Source: CAZTDU01 sp050248795 (lineage in GTDB: Bacteria > Pseudomonadota > Gammaproteobacteria > Burkholderiales > SG8-39). Taken from it: 64,000 bases of DNA. The translations under genes were made by a program, and so were the position numbers. Below the pieces are notes generated by a model. That model was not told where the DNA came from and did no database searches. It saw only the letters and a list, made by a program, of their open reading frames with translations. The first letter of the stretch is position 1, and each line of letters opens with the position of its first letter. Where the stretch lies: the NCBI GenBank assembly GCA_050248795.1, contig JBFWRS010000017.1, forward strand, positions 1 through 64,000, read 5' to 3'. Positions 17,249-26,328 of the stretch are shown here, piece by piece.

Positions 17249-17319
17249 GTTGGATATAGCTCCTTTGGATACAACGAGATAGTGTTTACAGCCGCGCTTG
17301 GGGCTCGCTGTGGACAGGG

Positions 17320-17325
17320 ATTATT
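17320..17325 (-). promoter_or_regulatory. -10 element of the pstS promoter
   Basis: On the minus strand this reads AATAAT, 5 of 6 to the consensus. It sits exactly 10 bases after the minus-strand Pho box, the spacing used by PhoB-activated sigma-70 promoters. Confidence 0.75.
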
Positions 17326-17335
17326 TCAGCGCCGT

Positions 17336-17353
17336 GTTACAGATTCGTGACGC
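17336..17353 (-). promoter_or_regulatory. Pho box for the pst operon
   Basis: The minus strand reads GCGTCAC-GAAT-CTGTAAC: two 7-base repeats of the CTGTCAC type with a 4-base spacer, giving the 11-bp period of PhoB sites. It replaces a -35 box. PhoB binding is inferred from the motif, spacing and neighbouring genes. Confidence 0.82.
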
Positions 17354-17380
17354 TCCGGGGGCAAGGACGCGACGCTCAGG

Positions 17381-17398
17381 CTGTAACATCACGGTCAC
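17381..17398 (+). promoter_or_regulatory. Pho box for phoU-phoB-phoR
   Basis: The plus strand reads CTGTAAC-ATCA-CGGTCAC, again two 7-base half-repeats separated by 4 bases. It points toward phoU and is followed after 10 bases by a -10-like TAGATT. Confidence 0.82.
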
Positions 17399-17408
17399 AT
17401 TGAGTGCT

Positions 17409-17414
17409 TAGATT
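17409..17414 (+). promoter_or_regulatory. -10 element of the phoU promoter
   Basis: TAGATT matches 4 of 6 consensus bases and lies 10 bases after the plus-strand Pho box, mirroring the pstS promoter. The predicted mRNA leader before phoU is about 80 bases. Confidence 0.6.
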
Positions 17415-17499
17415 CCGTGGACTCGGCTCCGCTGGCGCCAACGCGCGGCGGGAGCAGCGAACCCACACATGAAGGGCCGCACGGTCCGGGACGGAGAGC

Positions 17500-18210
17500 A
17501 TGAGCGCAGGCGAACACACCTCCAAGCAGTACGAGGCAGAACTCGACGCCATCTGCACGCGGGTCTTGCAGATGGGCGGGCTGGTCGAAGCGCAGATCCG
17601 CGCAGCGATCGACGGATTTTCCAGCGGCGATTCGCAGCTGCTTGCGCGCGTGGTGGAGGACGACCATCGCGTCAACAGCTACGAAGTCTCCATCGACGAG
17701 GCCTGCGCGCACCTGATCGCGCGGCGCCAGCCGGCCGCGAGCGACTTGCGCCTGATCATGGCGATCAGCAAGACGGTGACCGATCTCGAACGCATAGGCG
17801 ACGAGGCGGAGAAGGTGGCGCGCATGTCCACGCTGATACACGAGCGCGGCATGCAGCCTGCGCATCGCTTCCCCGGCATCCGTCACGCCGCCACCGCGGC
17901 GATCGGCATGCTGCGCATGGCGCTGGACGCGTTCGCACGGCGCGACGCGAATACGGCGGCAGAAGTGCTGACGCACGACGACGCCATCGACAACGAGTTC
18001 CGTTCGATCCTGCGCCAGCTGATCACCTTCGTCATGGAGGACCCGCGCATCATCTCCACCGCGCTCGAGATCGTCTGGATCGCGAAGGCCGTCGAGCGCA
18101 TCGGCGATCATGCGAAGAACATGGCAGAGCAGGTGATCTACATCGTCAAGGGAACCGATGTCCGCCATACTGCAGTCGAAGACGTCAAGCGGGAAATCGG
18201 CGCGGTCTGA
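17500..18210 (+). CDS. phoU: phosphate signalling complex protein PhoU
   Basis: Links the Pst transporter to the PhoR kinase and represses the Pho response when phosphate is plentiful; peripheral to the inner membrane. The 236-residue product is the usual length and shows two PhoU three-helix repeats, each with the metal-binding E/DxxxD pattern: TVTDLERIGDEAEKVARM in the first and KAVERIGDHAKNMAEQV in the second. It begins the plus-strand half of the regulon and ends one base before the phoB start. Confidence 0.96.
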   Translation: MSAGEHTSKQYEAELDAICTRVLQMGGLVEAQIRAAIDGFSSGDSQLLARVVEDDHRVNSYEVSIDEACAHLIARRQPAASDLRLIMAISKTVTDLERIGDEAEKVARMSTLIHERGMQPAHRFPGIRHAATAAIGMLRMALDAFARRDANTAAEVLTHDDAIDNEFRSILRQLITFVMEDPRIISTALEIVWIAKAVERIGDHAKNMAEQVIYIVKGTDVRHTAVEDVKREIGAV

Positions 18211-18211
18211 C

Positions 18212-18904
<693 letters not shown>

Positions 18905-18909
18905 GCGCC

Positions 18910-20226
18910 ATGCGCCTGCGCGCCGGCAGGTTCCTTCCGGGACTGCTGCTGGCCGTGCTGGTCGCCGTACCCGCCGGCATGGTATTCGGCGCCGTGGCGG
19001 GCTGGGCGACTCTGGCGCTAGGGTTCGGCGTGCTGCTGTGGCGCAACTACGCCAACCTGCTGGAGCTGCTCGACTGGGCGGCGCAGCCTCGGCTCAGCGA
19101 CCCGCCGCAGGGCGAGGGGGTCTGGGCGGAAGTGTTCGATCACCTGCACCGGCACCGCCGCGCCAACCTGCGCCGCCGCCGCGAGCTCGCGACGCTGATG
19201 GTGCGCACGCGGCGCGCGGTCGAGGCGCTGCCCTACGGCGTTGCGCTGCTGGACGGCGACAACCGGCTGGAATGGTGCAACGAAGTCGCGCAGGAACACC
19301 TCGGCATCGACGCCGAACGCGACCGCGGCCAGCCGGTGCAGAATTTCGTGCGCCAGCCGGAGTTCTTCGAATACCTCGCGTCCGACGACCTTGCCGCAGG
19401 CGTGGTGCTGCGCACCGGCCCGCCCGGCGGGCGCAGCCTGTCAGTGCAGATCGTCGCGGTCGATGACGCGGCGCGCCTGCTGCTGTCGAACGACGTCACC
19501 GGCGCGGAGCGGCTCGAATCGATGCGGCGCGATTTCGTCGCCAACGTCTCGCACGAGCTGCGCACCCCGCTCACGGTGCTCGCAGGCTTTCTCGAAACCA
19601 TCCGCGACCTCGACCTGGACGCCCAGCGCGTGCACGACTACGTCTGCCTGATGGCGCCGCAGGCCGAGCGCATGAAGCGCATCATCGACGACCTGCTGAC
19701 GCTGTCTTCGCTGGAGCACGCGCCGGCGCCGGCGCCCGAGCGCGTGCGCGTGCGGCTGCTGCTGGACCGCGTGATGGCCGAGGCGCGCATGCTGAGCGCG
19801 GGCCGGCACCAGCTGTCGCTGCAGGTGCAGGGCGAGCACGACGTCGCCGGCGCCGACAGCGAAATCGCCAGTGCGTTCACCAACCTGGTCACCAACGCCA
19901 TCCGCTACACGCCCGCGGGCGGCGAGATCCGGCTGGCATGGAAGTCCTCGGCCGAGGGCGCGGAGTTCTCCGTGACCGACACCGGCATCGGCGTGCCGCC
20001 GGAGCACGTATCGCGGCTGACCGAGCGCTTCTACCGCGTCGACCGCAGCCGCTCGCGCGAAACCGGGGGCACCGGGCTGGGACTCTCGATCGTCAAGCAC
20101 GCGCTGGCACGCCACAACGGCGTGCTGGAAATCGACAGCGAACCCGGCAAGGGCAGCTGCTTCACCGCGCGCTTCCCGGCCACCCGCCTGCTGGCCCGAG
20201 AAACCCCGCAGAAGGTGTCCGGCTGA
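18910..20226 (+). CDS. phoR: phosphate regulon sensor histidine kinase PhoR
   Basis: An inner-membrane sensor kinase that phosphorylates PhoB. The 438-residue product has two close membrane segments in residues 8-45, a charged linker, a PAS domain (about 95-190, including GVALLDGDNRLEWCNEVA), the H box FVANVSHELRTPLTVL, the N box TNLVTNAIRYTP, and G boxes VTDTGIGVPPEH and GGTGLGLSIVKHAL. It has almost no periplasmic loop, as in other PhoR proteins. It starts 5 bases after phoB and ends 3 bases before the convergent SDR gene. Confidence 0.96.
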   Translation: MRLRAGRFLPGLLLAVLVAVPAGMVFGAVAGWATLALGFGVLLWRNYANLLELLDWAAQPRLSDPPQGEGVWAEVFDHLHRHRRANLRRRRELATLMVRTRRAVEALPYGVALLDGDNRLEWCNEVAQEHLGIDAERDRGQPVQNFVRQPEFFEYLASDDLAAGVVLRTGPPGGRSLSVQIVAVDDAARLLLSNDVTGAERLESMRRDFVANVSHELRTPLTVLAGFLETIRDLDLDAQRVHDYVCLMAPQAERMKRIIDDLLTLSSLEHAPAPAPERVRVRLLLDRVMAEARMLSAGRHQLSLQVQGEHDVAGADSEIASAFTNLVTNAIRYTPAGGEIRLAWKSSAEGAEFSVTDTGIGVPPEHVSRLTERFYRVDRSRSRETGGTGLGLSIVKHALARHNGVLEIDSEPGKGSCFTARFPATRLLARETPQKVSG

Positions 20227-20229
20227 TGC

Positions 20230-21012
20230 TCAGAAGGTACCCGGATACAGGCCGCCGTCCACGAGCAGGTTCTGCCCGGTGACGTAGCCGGCGCGGGCGC
20301 TGCACAGGAACGCGCAGTAGTCGCCGAACTCCTCGATGGTGCCGTGCCTGCCGGCGGGGATCGCCGCGATGTTGGCGGCGCGCGCGTCGTCGAAGCTCTT
20401 GTTGCCGCTCTTCGCCTGGAACTCGATGTTGCTCTTCAGGCGGTCGGTCCACATGCGCCCGGGCAGCAGGCCGTTGATGGTGACGTTGTGCATCGCGATC
20501 TTGCGCGCGATGCCGGCGACGAAGCCGGTGAGGCCGGTGCGCGCACCGTTCGAGAGGCCCAGTTCCGCGATCGGCATTTTCACCGCGCTCGAGGTGATGT
20601 TGACGACGCGGCCGAACTTTCGCGCGATCATGCCGTCCACCGTGGCGCGGATCAGCTCGATCGGCGTCAGCATGTTGGCGTCCAGCGCCTTGATCCACTC
20701 GTCGCGGCCCCATTGGCGGAAGTCCCCGGGCGGCGGGCCGCCCGCGTTGTTGACCAGGATGTCCACCTGCGGGCAGGCGGCGAGCGCCTGCGCGCGGCCT
20801 TCCGGCGTGGTGATGTCGCCCATCACCGTTACGACCTTCGCGCCGGTCTCCTTGCGGATCTCCTCGGCGGTCGCTTCCAGCGCATCCTTGCCGCGCGCCG
20901 TGATGACGAGGTTCACGCCCTCGCGCGCCAGCGACACCGCGCAGCCCTTGCCCAGCCCCTTCGATCCCGCGCAAACCAGCGCGTGCTTCCCCCTGATTCC
21001 CATGTCCATCAT
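20230..21012 (-). CDS. short-chain dehydrogenase/reductase family protein
   Basis: A Rossmann-fold oxidoreductase of about 260 residues. The cofactor site reads CAGSKGLGKG (a TGxxxGxG variant with Ala-Gly-Ser), followed by NNAGG. The usual YxxxK is altered: the segment after the SSAVKMP strand reads GLSNGARTGLTGF, so the catalytic Tyr is missing and Lys is replaced by Arg, a pattern found in a divergent SDR group annotated as 3-oxoacyl reductase-like. Activity is therefore uncertain. ATG 21012 overlaps the EamA stop as ATGA. AGGAGG lies 3 bases upstream of it, so the in-frame ATG at 21009 (6-base spacing) is a close alternative. Confidence 0.8.
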   Translation of the reverse strand: MMDMGIRGKHALVCAGSKGLGKGCAVSLAREGVNLVITARGKDALEATAEEIRKETGAKVVTVMGDITTPEGRAQALAACPQVDILVNNAGGPPPGDFRQWGRDEWIKALDANMLTPIELIRATVDGMIARKFGRVVNITSSAVKMPIAELGLSNGARTGLTGFVAGIARKIAMHNVTINGLLPGRMWTDRLKSNIEFQAKSGNKSFDDARAANIAAIPAGRHGTIEEFGDYCAFLCSARAGYVTGQNLLVDGGLYPGTF

Positions 21013-21914
21013 CTGCCTCCTGAAGGTTTCAAGCTGACCAGCAGCACGCCGCAGATTACCAGCACGCCGCCGAATGCCTGCAGGATGGTAAGCGGCTCGT
21101 CCAGGCCGAGCGAGCTGGTGATGGCGACGCTTACCGGGCCCACCGCACCCAGCAGCGCGAAGTGGTTGGCGCCGATGCGCTTCAGCGCTTCGGCGACCAG
21201 GAACACCGGCACCACGGTGCCGGCCACTGCCATGATGCCGATGTACCACCAGACTTCCGCCGGCAGGTCCAGCGCCGACAGCGGCTCCAGCAGCAGGAAC
21301 TGCAGCAGCACCGGCGCGGTGGACACGCACATGGTGTAGGCGGTGAAGCGCATCGAGCCGATGCGCTTCACCATGCTGCTTCCCATCACCAGGTACACCG
21401 CGTAGCAAAGGCCCGAAGCGAGCACCAGCGCGGCGCCGAGCAGGAACAGGCGCGACTCCTCTTGCGCGCCGTGGTTGGACAGCACCAGCGCGACGCCGGC
21501 GTAGCTGACCACCAGCGCGACGAGTTCGCGTTGCGTCGGCCGCTTGCCGAGGAACATCGCCGACAGCAGCAGCACCAGCGTCGGGTAGAGGAACTGGATC
21601 AGCCGGCCCACGCCCGCGCCTATCCACTGCAGGCCGATGAAATCGAGGTAGCTGGCGGCGTAGTAGCCGACCATGCCGAGGCCGAACACCGCGGCCCAGT
21701 CGCGCTTGGTCAGCCTCGGCTCGTCGCGGCGCAGCCACCATGCGATCACGGCGAAGAACGGCAGCGACAGCATCATGCGCAGGAAGATCAGCGTCGTCGG
21801 GCTGACCGCCGCCGCCTCGTAGGACAGCTTGATCAGGATCGGCCGCATCGAGAAGCCGAGCACGCCGGCGAGGCCGAAGGCGATGCCCCAGGCGCGCAAG
21901 GAACCGCTGTTCAA
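21009..21914 (-). CDS. EamA/DMT-family membrane transporter
   Basis: A 301-residue inner-membrane protein with about ten hydrophobic segments in two EamA repeats (roughly 10-140 and 155-295), the drug/metabolite transporter layout. The start is TTG 21914, giving MNSGSLRAWGIAFGLAGVLGF. No strong Shine-Dalgarno is visible, and a second in-frame TTG at 21902 is possible. It follows the YjgR-type gene by about 18 bases and is coupled to the SDR downstream. Substrate unknown. Confidence 0.82.
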   Translation of the reverse strand: MNSGSLRAWGIAFGLAGVLGFSMRPILIKLSYEAAAVSPTTLIFLRMMLSLPFFAVIAWWLRRDEPRLTKRDWAAVFGLGMVGYYAASYLDFIGLQWIGAGVGRLIQFLYPTLVLLLSAMFLGKRPTQRELVALVVSYAGVALVLSNHGAQEESRLFLLGAALVLASGLCYAVYLVMGSSMVKRIGSMRFTAYTMCVSTAPVLLQFLLLEPLSALDLPAEVWWYIGIMAVAGTVVPVFLVAEALKRIGANHFALLGAVGPVSVAITSSLGLDEPLTILQAFGGVLVICGVLLVSLKPSGGR

Positions 21915-21932
21915 GGGGGGCCGGGCGCCAGG

Positions 21933-23447
21933 CTAGCGGCGCTTGCCGCCGAGGATCGAGCCGAGGATGCCGCGGAAGATCTCGCGGCCGACCTGCGAAC
22001 CTATCGAGCGCGCCGCGCTCTGCGCCGCGGCGGCGAGCACGCCGGTGGATTGCCTGCCGCCGCGCGGCCCGGTGCGGCCGAAGAGGATGTCCGATACCGC
22101 GCCGCCTATGCCGCCGCCGCTGCCGCCCGCCGCTCCCGGTTGCGCATCGGGCGCGCCGGCCGGCATCGTCGCCGCGGTGCGCGCCTTCAGCTTCTCGTAT
22201 GCCGATTCGCGGTCCACGAGCTTCTCGTAGTGGCCGAAAATCGCCGAGGATTCGATCACGCGCCTGCGCTCGGTGTCGCTCAGCGGCCCGAGCTGGCTGC
22301 CCGGCGGCACTACCAGCGCACGCTCGGTGACGCTGGGGCGGCCCTTCGCGTCGAGGAAGGACACCAGCGCCTCGCCCACGCCCAGTTCGGTGATCGCATC
22401 GGCGATCTTCAGCTTCGGGTTCGGCCGCATGGTTTCGGCCGCCGCCTTCACCGCCTTCTGGTCCTTGGGCGTGAAGGCGCGCAGCGCATGCTGCACGCGG
22501 TTGCCGAGCTGGCCAAGCACCGATTCTGGAATGTCCATCGGGTTCTGCGTGACGAAGAACACGCCCACGCCCTTGGAGCGGATCAGCCGCACCACCTGCT
22601 CGATCTTCTCCAGCAGCGCCTTGGGCGCGTCGTCGAACAGCAGGTGCGCCTCGTCGAAGAAGAAGACGAGCTTTGGCTTGTCGGCGTCGCCCACCTCGGG
22701 CAACTGCTCGAACAGCTCGGCGAGCAGCCACAAGAGGAACGTGGCGTAGAGCTTCGGCGAGTTCATCAACTGGTCCGCGGCGAGGATGTTCACGACGCCG
22801 CGGCCCTTGTCGCCGGTCTGTATGAGGTCGGCGATGTTCAGCATCGGCTCGCCGAAGAACTGCTCGCCGCCCTGGGTTTCGAGCGCGAGGATGCCGCGCT
22901 GGATGGCACCGATCGAAGCGGCGGAGACGTTGCCGTAGCCGGTGGTGAACTGCGCCGCGTTCTCGCCCACGAACTGCAGCATCGCGCGCAGGTCCTTCAG
23001 GTCCAGCAGCAGCAGGCCCTGGTCGTCGGCGATCTTGAACACCAGGTTCAGCACGCCTTCCTGGGTGCCGTTCAGGCCGAGCAGGCGCGCGAGCAGCAGC
23101 GGCCCCATGTCGGAAACCGTCGCGCGCACCGGGTGCCCGCTCTTGCCGAACACGTCCCAGAACACCACCGGGCAGGCGTCGTAGGCGAGATCGAGCTTCA
23201 GTTGCGTCGCGCGCTCGGCGACTTTGGCATTCGAGCCGCCGGGCTTGGCGAGTCCGGACAGGTCGCCCTTCACGTCCGCCATGAACACCGGCACGCCGAT
23301 GCCCGACAGCGCCTGCGCGAGCGCCTGCAGCGTGACCGTCTTGCCGGTGCCGGTGGCGCCGGTGATCAGGCCATGGCGATTCGCCAGCGCCGGCAGCAGG
23401 TGTGCTTCGAGCTTTTCTGTCTTGGCGACGAGCAGAGGGGCGACCAT
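21933..23447 (-). CDS. YjgR/DUF853 HerA-like ATPase
   Basis: A 504-residue P-loop ATPase of the helicase HerA-like C-terminal (DUF853) family. Walker A is GATGTGKTVTLQ near residue 29, with a DVKGDLSGLAKPG block after it. Walker B is KLVFFFDEAHLLFDD near residue 255, and the sensor region reads FFVTQNPMDIPESVLGQLGNR. The C-terminal 80 residues are Gly/Ala-rich low complexity ending ILGSILGGKRR. Its cellular role is not established. The start codon is only 17 bases from the divergent yebC start. Confidence 0.88.
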   Translation of the reverse strand: MVAPLLVAKTEKLEAHLLPALANRHGLITGATGTGKTVTLQALAQALSGIGVPVFMADVKGDLSGLAKPGGSNAKVAERATQLKLDLAYDACPVVFWDVFGKSGHPVRATVSDMGPLLLARLLGLNGTQEGVLNLVFKIADDQGLLLLDLKDLRAMLQFVGENAAQFTTGYGNVSAASIGAIQRGILALETQGGEQFFGEPMLNIADLIQTGDKGRGVVNILAADQLMNSPKLYATFLLWLLAELFEQLPEVGDADKPKLVFFFDEAHLLFDDAPKALLEKIEQVVRLIRSKGVGVFFVTQNPMDIPESVLGQLGNRVQHALRAFTPKDQKAVKAAAETMRPNPKLKIADAITELGVGEALVSFLDAKGRPSVTERALVVPPGSQLGPLSDTERRRVIESSAIFGHYEKLVDRESAYEKLKARTAATMPAGAPDAQPGAAGGSGGGIGGAVSDILFGRTGPRGGRQSTGVLAAAAQSAARSIGSQVGREIFRGILGSILGGKRR

Positions 23448-23464
23448 GCAGCTAAAATTATCGC

Positions 23465-24193
23465 ATGGCAGGTCATTCCAAATGGGCGAACATCCAGCAC
23501 CGCAAGAACCGGCAGGACGCCAAGCGGGGCAAGATCTTCACGCGCCTGATCAAGGAAATCACGGTAGCGGCGCGCCTGGGCGGCGGCGATCCCGGGTCGA
23601 ATCCGCGCCTGCGCCTTGCGCTGGACAGGGCGCGCGAGGCGAACATGTCCAAGGACTCGACGCAGAACGCGATTGCGCGCGGCACCGGCACGCTGGAGGG
23701 CGTGAACTACGAGGAGATCCGCTACGAGGGCTACGGCATCGGCGGCGCCGCGATCATCGTCGATTGCCTGACCGACAACCGCGTGCGCACGGTCGCCGAA
23801 GTGCGGCACGCATTCGCCAAGAACGGCGGCAATCTCGGGTCGGACGGCTCGGTGGCGTTCATGTTCAGGCATTGCGGCCATTTCGTCTTCGCGCCGGGTG
23901 CGAGCGAGGAAAAGCTGATGGAGGCGGCGCTCGAGGCGGGCGCCGAGGACGTCATCGCCAACGATGACGGCTCGATCGAGGTGGTGTGCGCGCCGGGCGA
24001 CTTCCACGCCGTGCAGGCGGGGCTGGAGAAGTCCGGCCTGAAAGCCGATGCGGCCGAGATCACCATGAAGCCCGCCAGCGAGATCGCGCTTGCCGGCGAG
24101 GACGCGGCGCGCATGCGCAGGCTGCTGGACGCGCTGGAAAACCTCGACGACGTGCAGGCGGTCTACACCAACGCGGCGCTGGACGAATCTTGA
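23465..24193 (+). CDS. yebC: YebC/PmpR/TACO1 family translation-associated regulator
   Basis: A cytoplasmic protein of 242 residues starting with the invariant MAGHSKWANIQHRK and ending with DDVQAVYTNA. The family assists ribosomes at difficult sequences such as polyproline and has also been called a transcription regulator. It leads the ruvCAB operon, as in many proteobacteria. No Shine-Dalgarno precedes the ATG. A TAAAAT hexamer sits 6 bases upstream, so the mRNA may be leaderless. Confidence 0.96.
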   Translation: MAGHSKWANIQHRKNRQDAKRGKIFTRLIKEITVAARLGGGDPGSNPRLRLALDRAREANMSKDSTQNAIARGTGTLEGVNYEEIRYEGYGIGGAAIIVDCLTDNRVRTVAEVRHAFAKNGGNLGSDGSVAFMFRHCGHFVFAPGASEEKLMEAALEAGAEDVIANDDGSIEVVCAPGDFHAVQAGLEKSGLKADAAEITMKPASEIALAGEDAARMRRLLDALENLDDVQAVYTNAALDES

Positions 24194-24720
24194 GCGCGGC
24201 ACTGCGGATACTCGGCATCGACCCAGGTCTGCAGGTCACCGGATTCGGCGTCATCGACAGGCGCGGCAGCGGCCTTGCCTACGTCGCCAGCGGCTGCGTC
24301 AGGACCGGCAGCAGGCGCGAATTGGCCGACCGCCTGAAAGCCATCTTCGAAGGGCTTGCGGAAGTCATCGCCGAGCATCGCCCGCGCGAGGCCGCGGTGG
24401 AAAAGGTATTCGTCAACGTCAACCCGCAATCGACGCTGGCGCTCGGCCACGCGCGCGGTGCCGGCATCCTCGCCGCGGTGGTGGCGGGGCTGCCGGTGTC
24501 CGAGTACACCGCGCTGCAGGTGAAGCAGTCGGTGGTTGGTGCCGGACACGCGAAGAAGGAGCAGGTGCAGGCGATGGTGAAGCGGCTGCTTGCGCTGCCC
24601 GGCGAGCCGGGCGCCGACGCCGCCGATGCGCTCGCCTGCGCGATCTGCCATGCGCATGCCGGCCATATCGGCGCGCTGTCCACGCGCGGCTACCGCATCA
24701 AGGGCGGGAGGCTGGTGTGA
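24190..24720 (+). CDS. ruvC: crossover junction endodeoxyribonuclease RuvC
   Basis: Resolves Holliday junctions bound by RuvAB. TTG 24190 overlaps the yebC stop as TTGA and gives 176 residues. The RNase H-like fold shows the first acidic residue in LGIDPGLQVTGFGV, Glu in AVEKVFVNVNP, and the final Asp pair in PGADAADALACAICHAH. The next gene begins inside its stop as GTGA. Confidence 0.95.
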   Translation: MSAALRILGIDPGLQVTGFGVIDRRGSGLAYVASGCVRTGSRRELADRLKAIFEGLAEVIAEHRPREAAVEKVFVNVNPQSTLALGHARGAGILAAVVAGLPVSEYTALQVKQSVVGAGHAKKEQVQAMVKRLLALPGEPGADAADALACAICHAHAGHIGALSTRGYRIKGGRLV

Positions 24721-25295
24721 TCGGGAAGGTCACCGGCAAGCTCGTGGCGAAGAATCCGCCGCAGGTGATCGTCGACGTGGGCGGGATCGGTTACGAGATC
24801 GACGTGCCGATGAGCACTTTCTACAACCTGCCTGCCACCGGCGAAGCGGTGTCCCTTTTCACGCACCTGGCGGTGCGCGAGGACGCGCACACGCTGTACG
24901 GCTTCGGTTCGCAGGAGGAGCGCAGCGCGTTCCGGCAGTTGATCCGCATATCCGGCGTCGGCGCACGCACCGCGCTATCGGTGCTGTCGGGGCTGTCGGT
25001 GGCCGAGCTCGCGCAGTCGGTGACCATGCAGGACACGGCACGGCTGACCAAGGTACCCGGCATCGGCAAGAAGACCGCCGAGCGGCTGCTGCTGGAACTG
25101 AAGGGCCGGCTCGCGGATACGCTGCCGGGCGCGGGCGAGGCGCGCGCCGCCGGCAGCGCCGCGGACATCCTGAACGCGCTGCTGGCGCTGGGCTACAGCG
25201 ACAGGGAGGCGCTCGCGGCGGTGAAGTCGCTGGCGCCGGGCATTGCGGTGGCCGAAGGCATACGCGCGGCGCTCAAGTCATTGGCAAAATCCTGA
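24717..25295 (+). CDS. ruvA: Holliday junction DNA helicase subunit RuvA
   Basis: Binds four-way junctions and loads RuvB. GTG 24717 gives 192 residues beginning MIGKVTGKLVAKNPPQVIVD, the standard N-terminus. Domain I is an OB fold (about 1-65). Domain II has two helix-hairpin-helix motifs (LIRISGVGARTALSVLSG and LTKVPGIGKKTAERLLLEL). A flexible linker precedes domain III, which contacts RuvB (about 145-192). Confidence 0.96.
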   Translation: MIGKVTGKLVAKNPPQVIVDVGGIGYEIDVPMSTFYNLPATGEAVSLFTHLAVREDAHTLYGFGSQEERSAFRQLIRISGVGARTALSVLSGLSVAELAQSVTMQDTARLTKVPGIGKKTAERLLLELKGRLADTLPGAGEARAAGSAADILNALLALGYSDREALAAVKSLAPGIAVAEGIRAALKSLAKS

Positions 25296-25296
25296 C

Positions 25297-26328
25297 ATGG
25301 CTGTAGAGAACGACAGGCTGATCTCCGCGAAACCGGCTTCCGCGCAGGAAGAGCGGATCGAGAACTCGCTGCGCCCGGCGATGCTGGCCGAGTATGTCGG
25401 CCAGGAGAAGGCGCGCGGCCAGCTCGAAATCTTCATCCAGGCCGCGCGCGGGCGCAGCGAGGCGCTGGACCACGTGCTGCTGTTCGGCCCGCCCGGGCTG
25501 GGCAAGACCACGCTCGCGCACATCGTCGCGCGGGAAATGGGCGTCAACCTGCGCCAGACCTCCGGCCCGGTGCTCGAGCGCCCCGGCGACCTCGCCGCCA
25601 TCCTCACCAACCTCGAGCCGCGCGACGTCCTCTTCATCGACGAGATCCACCGCCTGTCGCCGGTAGTCGAGGAAATCCTCTACCCGGCGCTCGAGGACTA
25701 CCAGATCGACATCATGATAGGCGAGGGGCCGGCGGCGCGATCGATCAAGCTCGACCTGCCGCCGTTCACGCTGGTGGGCGCCACCACGCGCGCGGGCATG
25801 CTGACCAACCCCTTGCGCGACCGCTTCGGCATCGTCGCGCGGCTGGAGTTCTACAGCGAGCTCGAACTCGCCACCATCGTGCGGCGCTCGGCCGGGCTGC
25901 TCGAGGTCACGCTGGCGGACGAAGGCGCGGCCGAGATCGCGCGCCGCTCGCGCGGCACGCCGCGCATCGCGAACCGCCTCCTGCGCCGCGTGCGCGACTA
26001 TGCGCAGGTGAAGGCGGACGGCACGGTGACGCGGCCGGTGGCCGAAGCCGCGCTGCAGATGCTCGATGTCGATGCGCTCGGCTTCGACGTCATGGACCGC
26101 AAGCTGCTGCTCGCGGTGATCGACAAGTTCTCCGGCGGGCCGGTGGGCCTGGAGAACCTCGCGCACGCGATCGGCGAGGACATCGATACCATCGAGGACG
26201 TGCTCGAGCCCTACCTGATCCAGCAGGGCTACCTGCAGCGCACGCCGCGCGGCCGCGTCGCCACGCTGGCGGCTTACCGGCACTTCGGGCTGGTCGCGCC
26301 CGCGGGCATGCGGGACCTGCTCTCGTGA
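25297..26328 (+). CDS. ruvB: Holliday junction branch migration ATPase RuvB
   Basis: The hexameric AAA+ motor for branch migration. ATG 25297, one base after ruvA, gives 343 residues, the family length. Walker A is FGPPGLGKTTLA, Walker B is VLFIDEIHRL, sensor 1 is LVGATTRAGMLTNPLRDRF with the arginine finger region, and sensor 2 is RGTPRIANRLLRRVRDYA. The winged-helix C-terminus includes TIEDVLEPYLIQQG. The stop overlaps the rhomboid start as GTGA. Confidence 0.97.
   Translation: MAVENDRLISAKPASAQEERIENSLRPAMLAEYVGQEKARGQLEIFIQAARGRSEALDHVLLFGPPGLGKTTLAHIVAREMGVNLRQTSGPVLERPGDLAAILTNLEPRDVLFIDEIHRLSPVVEEILYPALEDYQIDIMIGEGPAARSIKLDLPPFTLVGATTRAGMLTNPLRDRFGIVARLEFYSELELATIVRRSAGLLEVTLADEGAAEIARRSRGTPRIANRLLRRVRDYAQVKADGTVTRPVAEAALQMLDVDALGFDVMDRKLLLAVIDKFSGGPVGLENLAHAIGEDIDTIEDVLEPYLIQQGYLQRTPRGRVATLAAYRHFGLVAPAGMRDLLS

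Noticed and set aside
21013..22731. N-terminal extension of the SDR reading frame to 833 codons
   Set aside because: The same frame stays open upstream only as a shadow of YjgR and EamA; AGGAGG and the ATGA overlap fix the SDR start.
21162..23549. Plus-strand frame of 795 codons antisense to the EamA and YjgR genes
   Set aside because: Low-complexity His/Gln/Arg/Leu composition, covers the yebC start in another frame, no motif.
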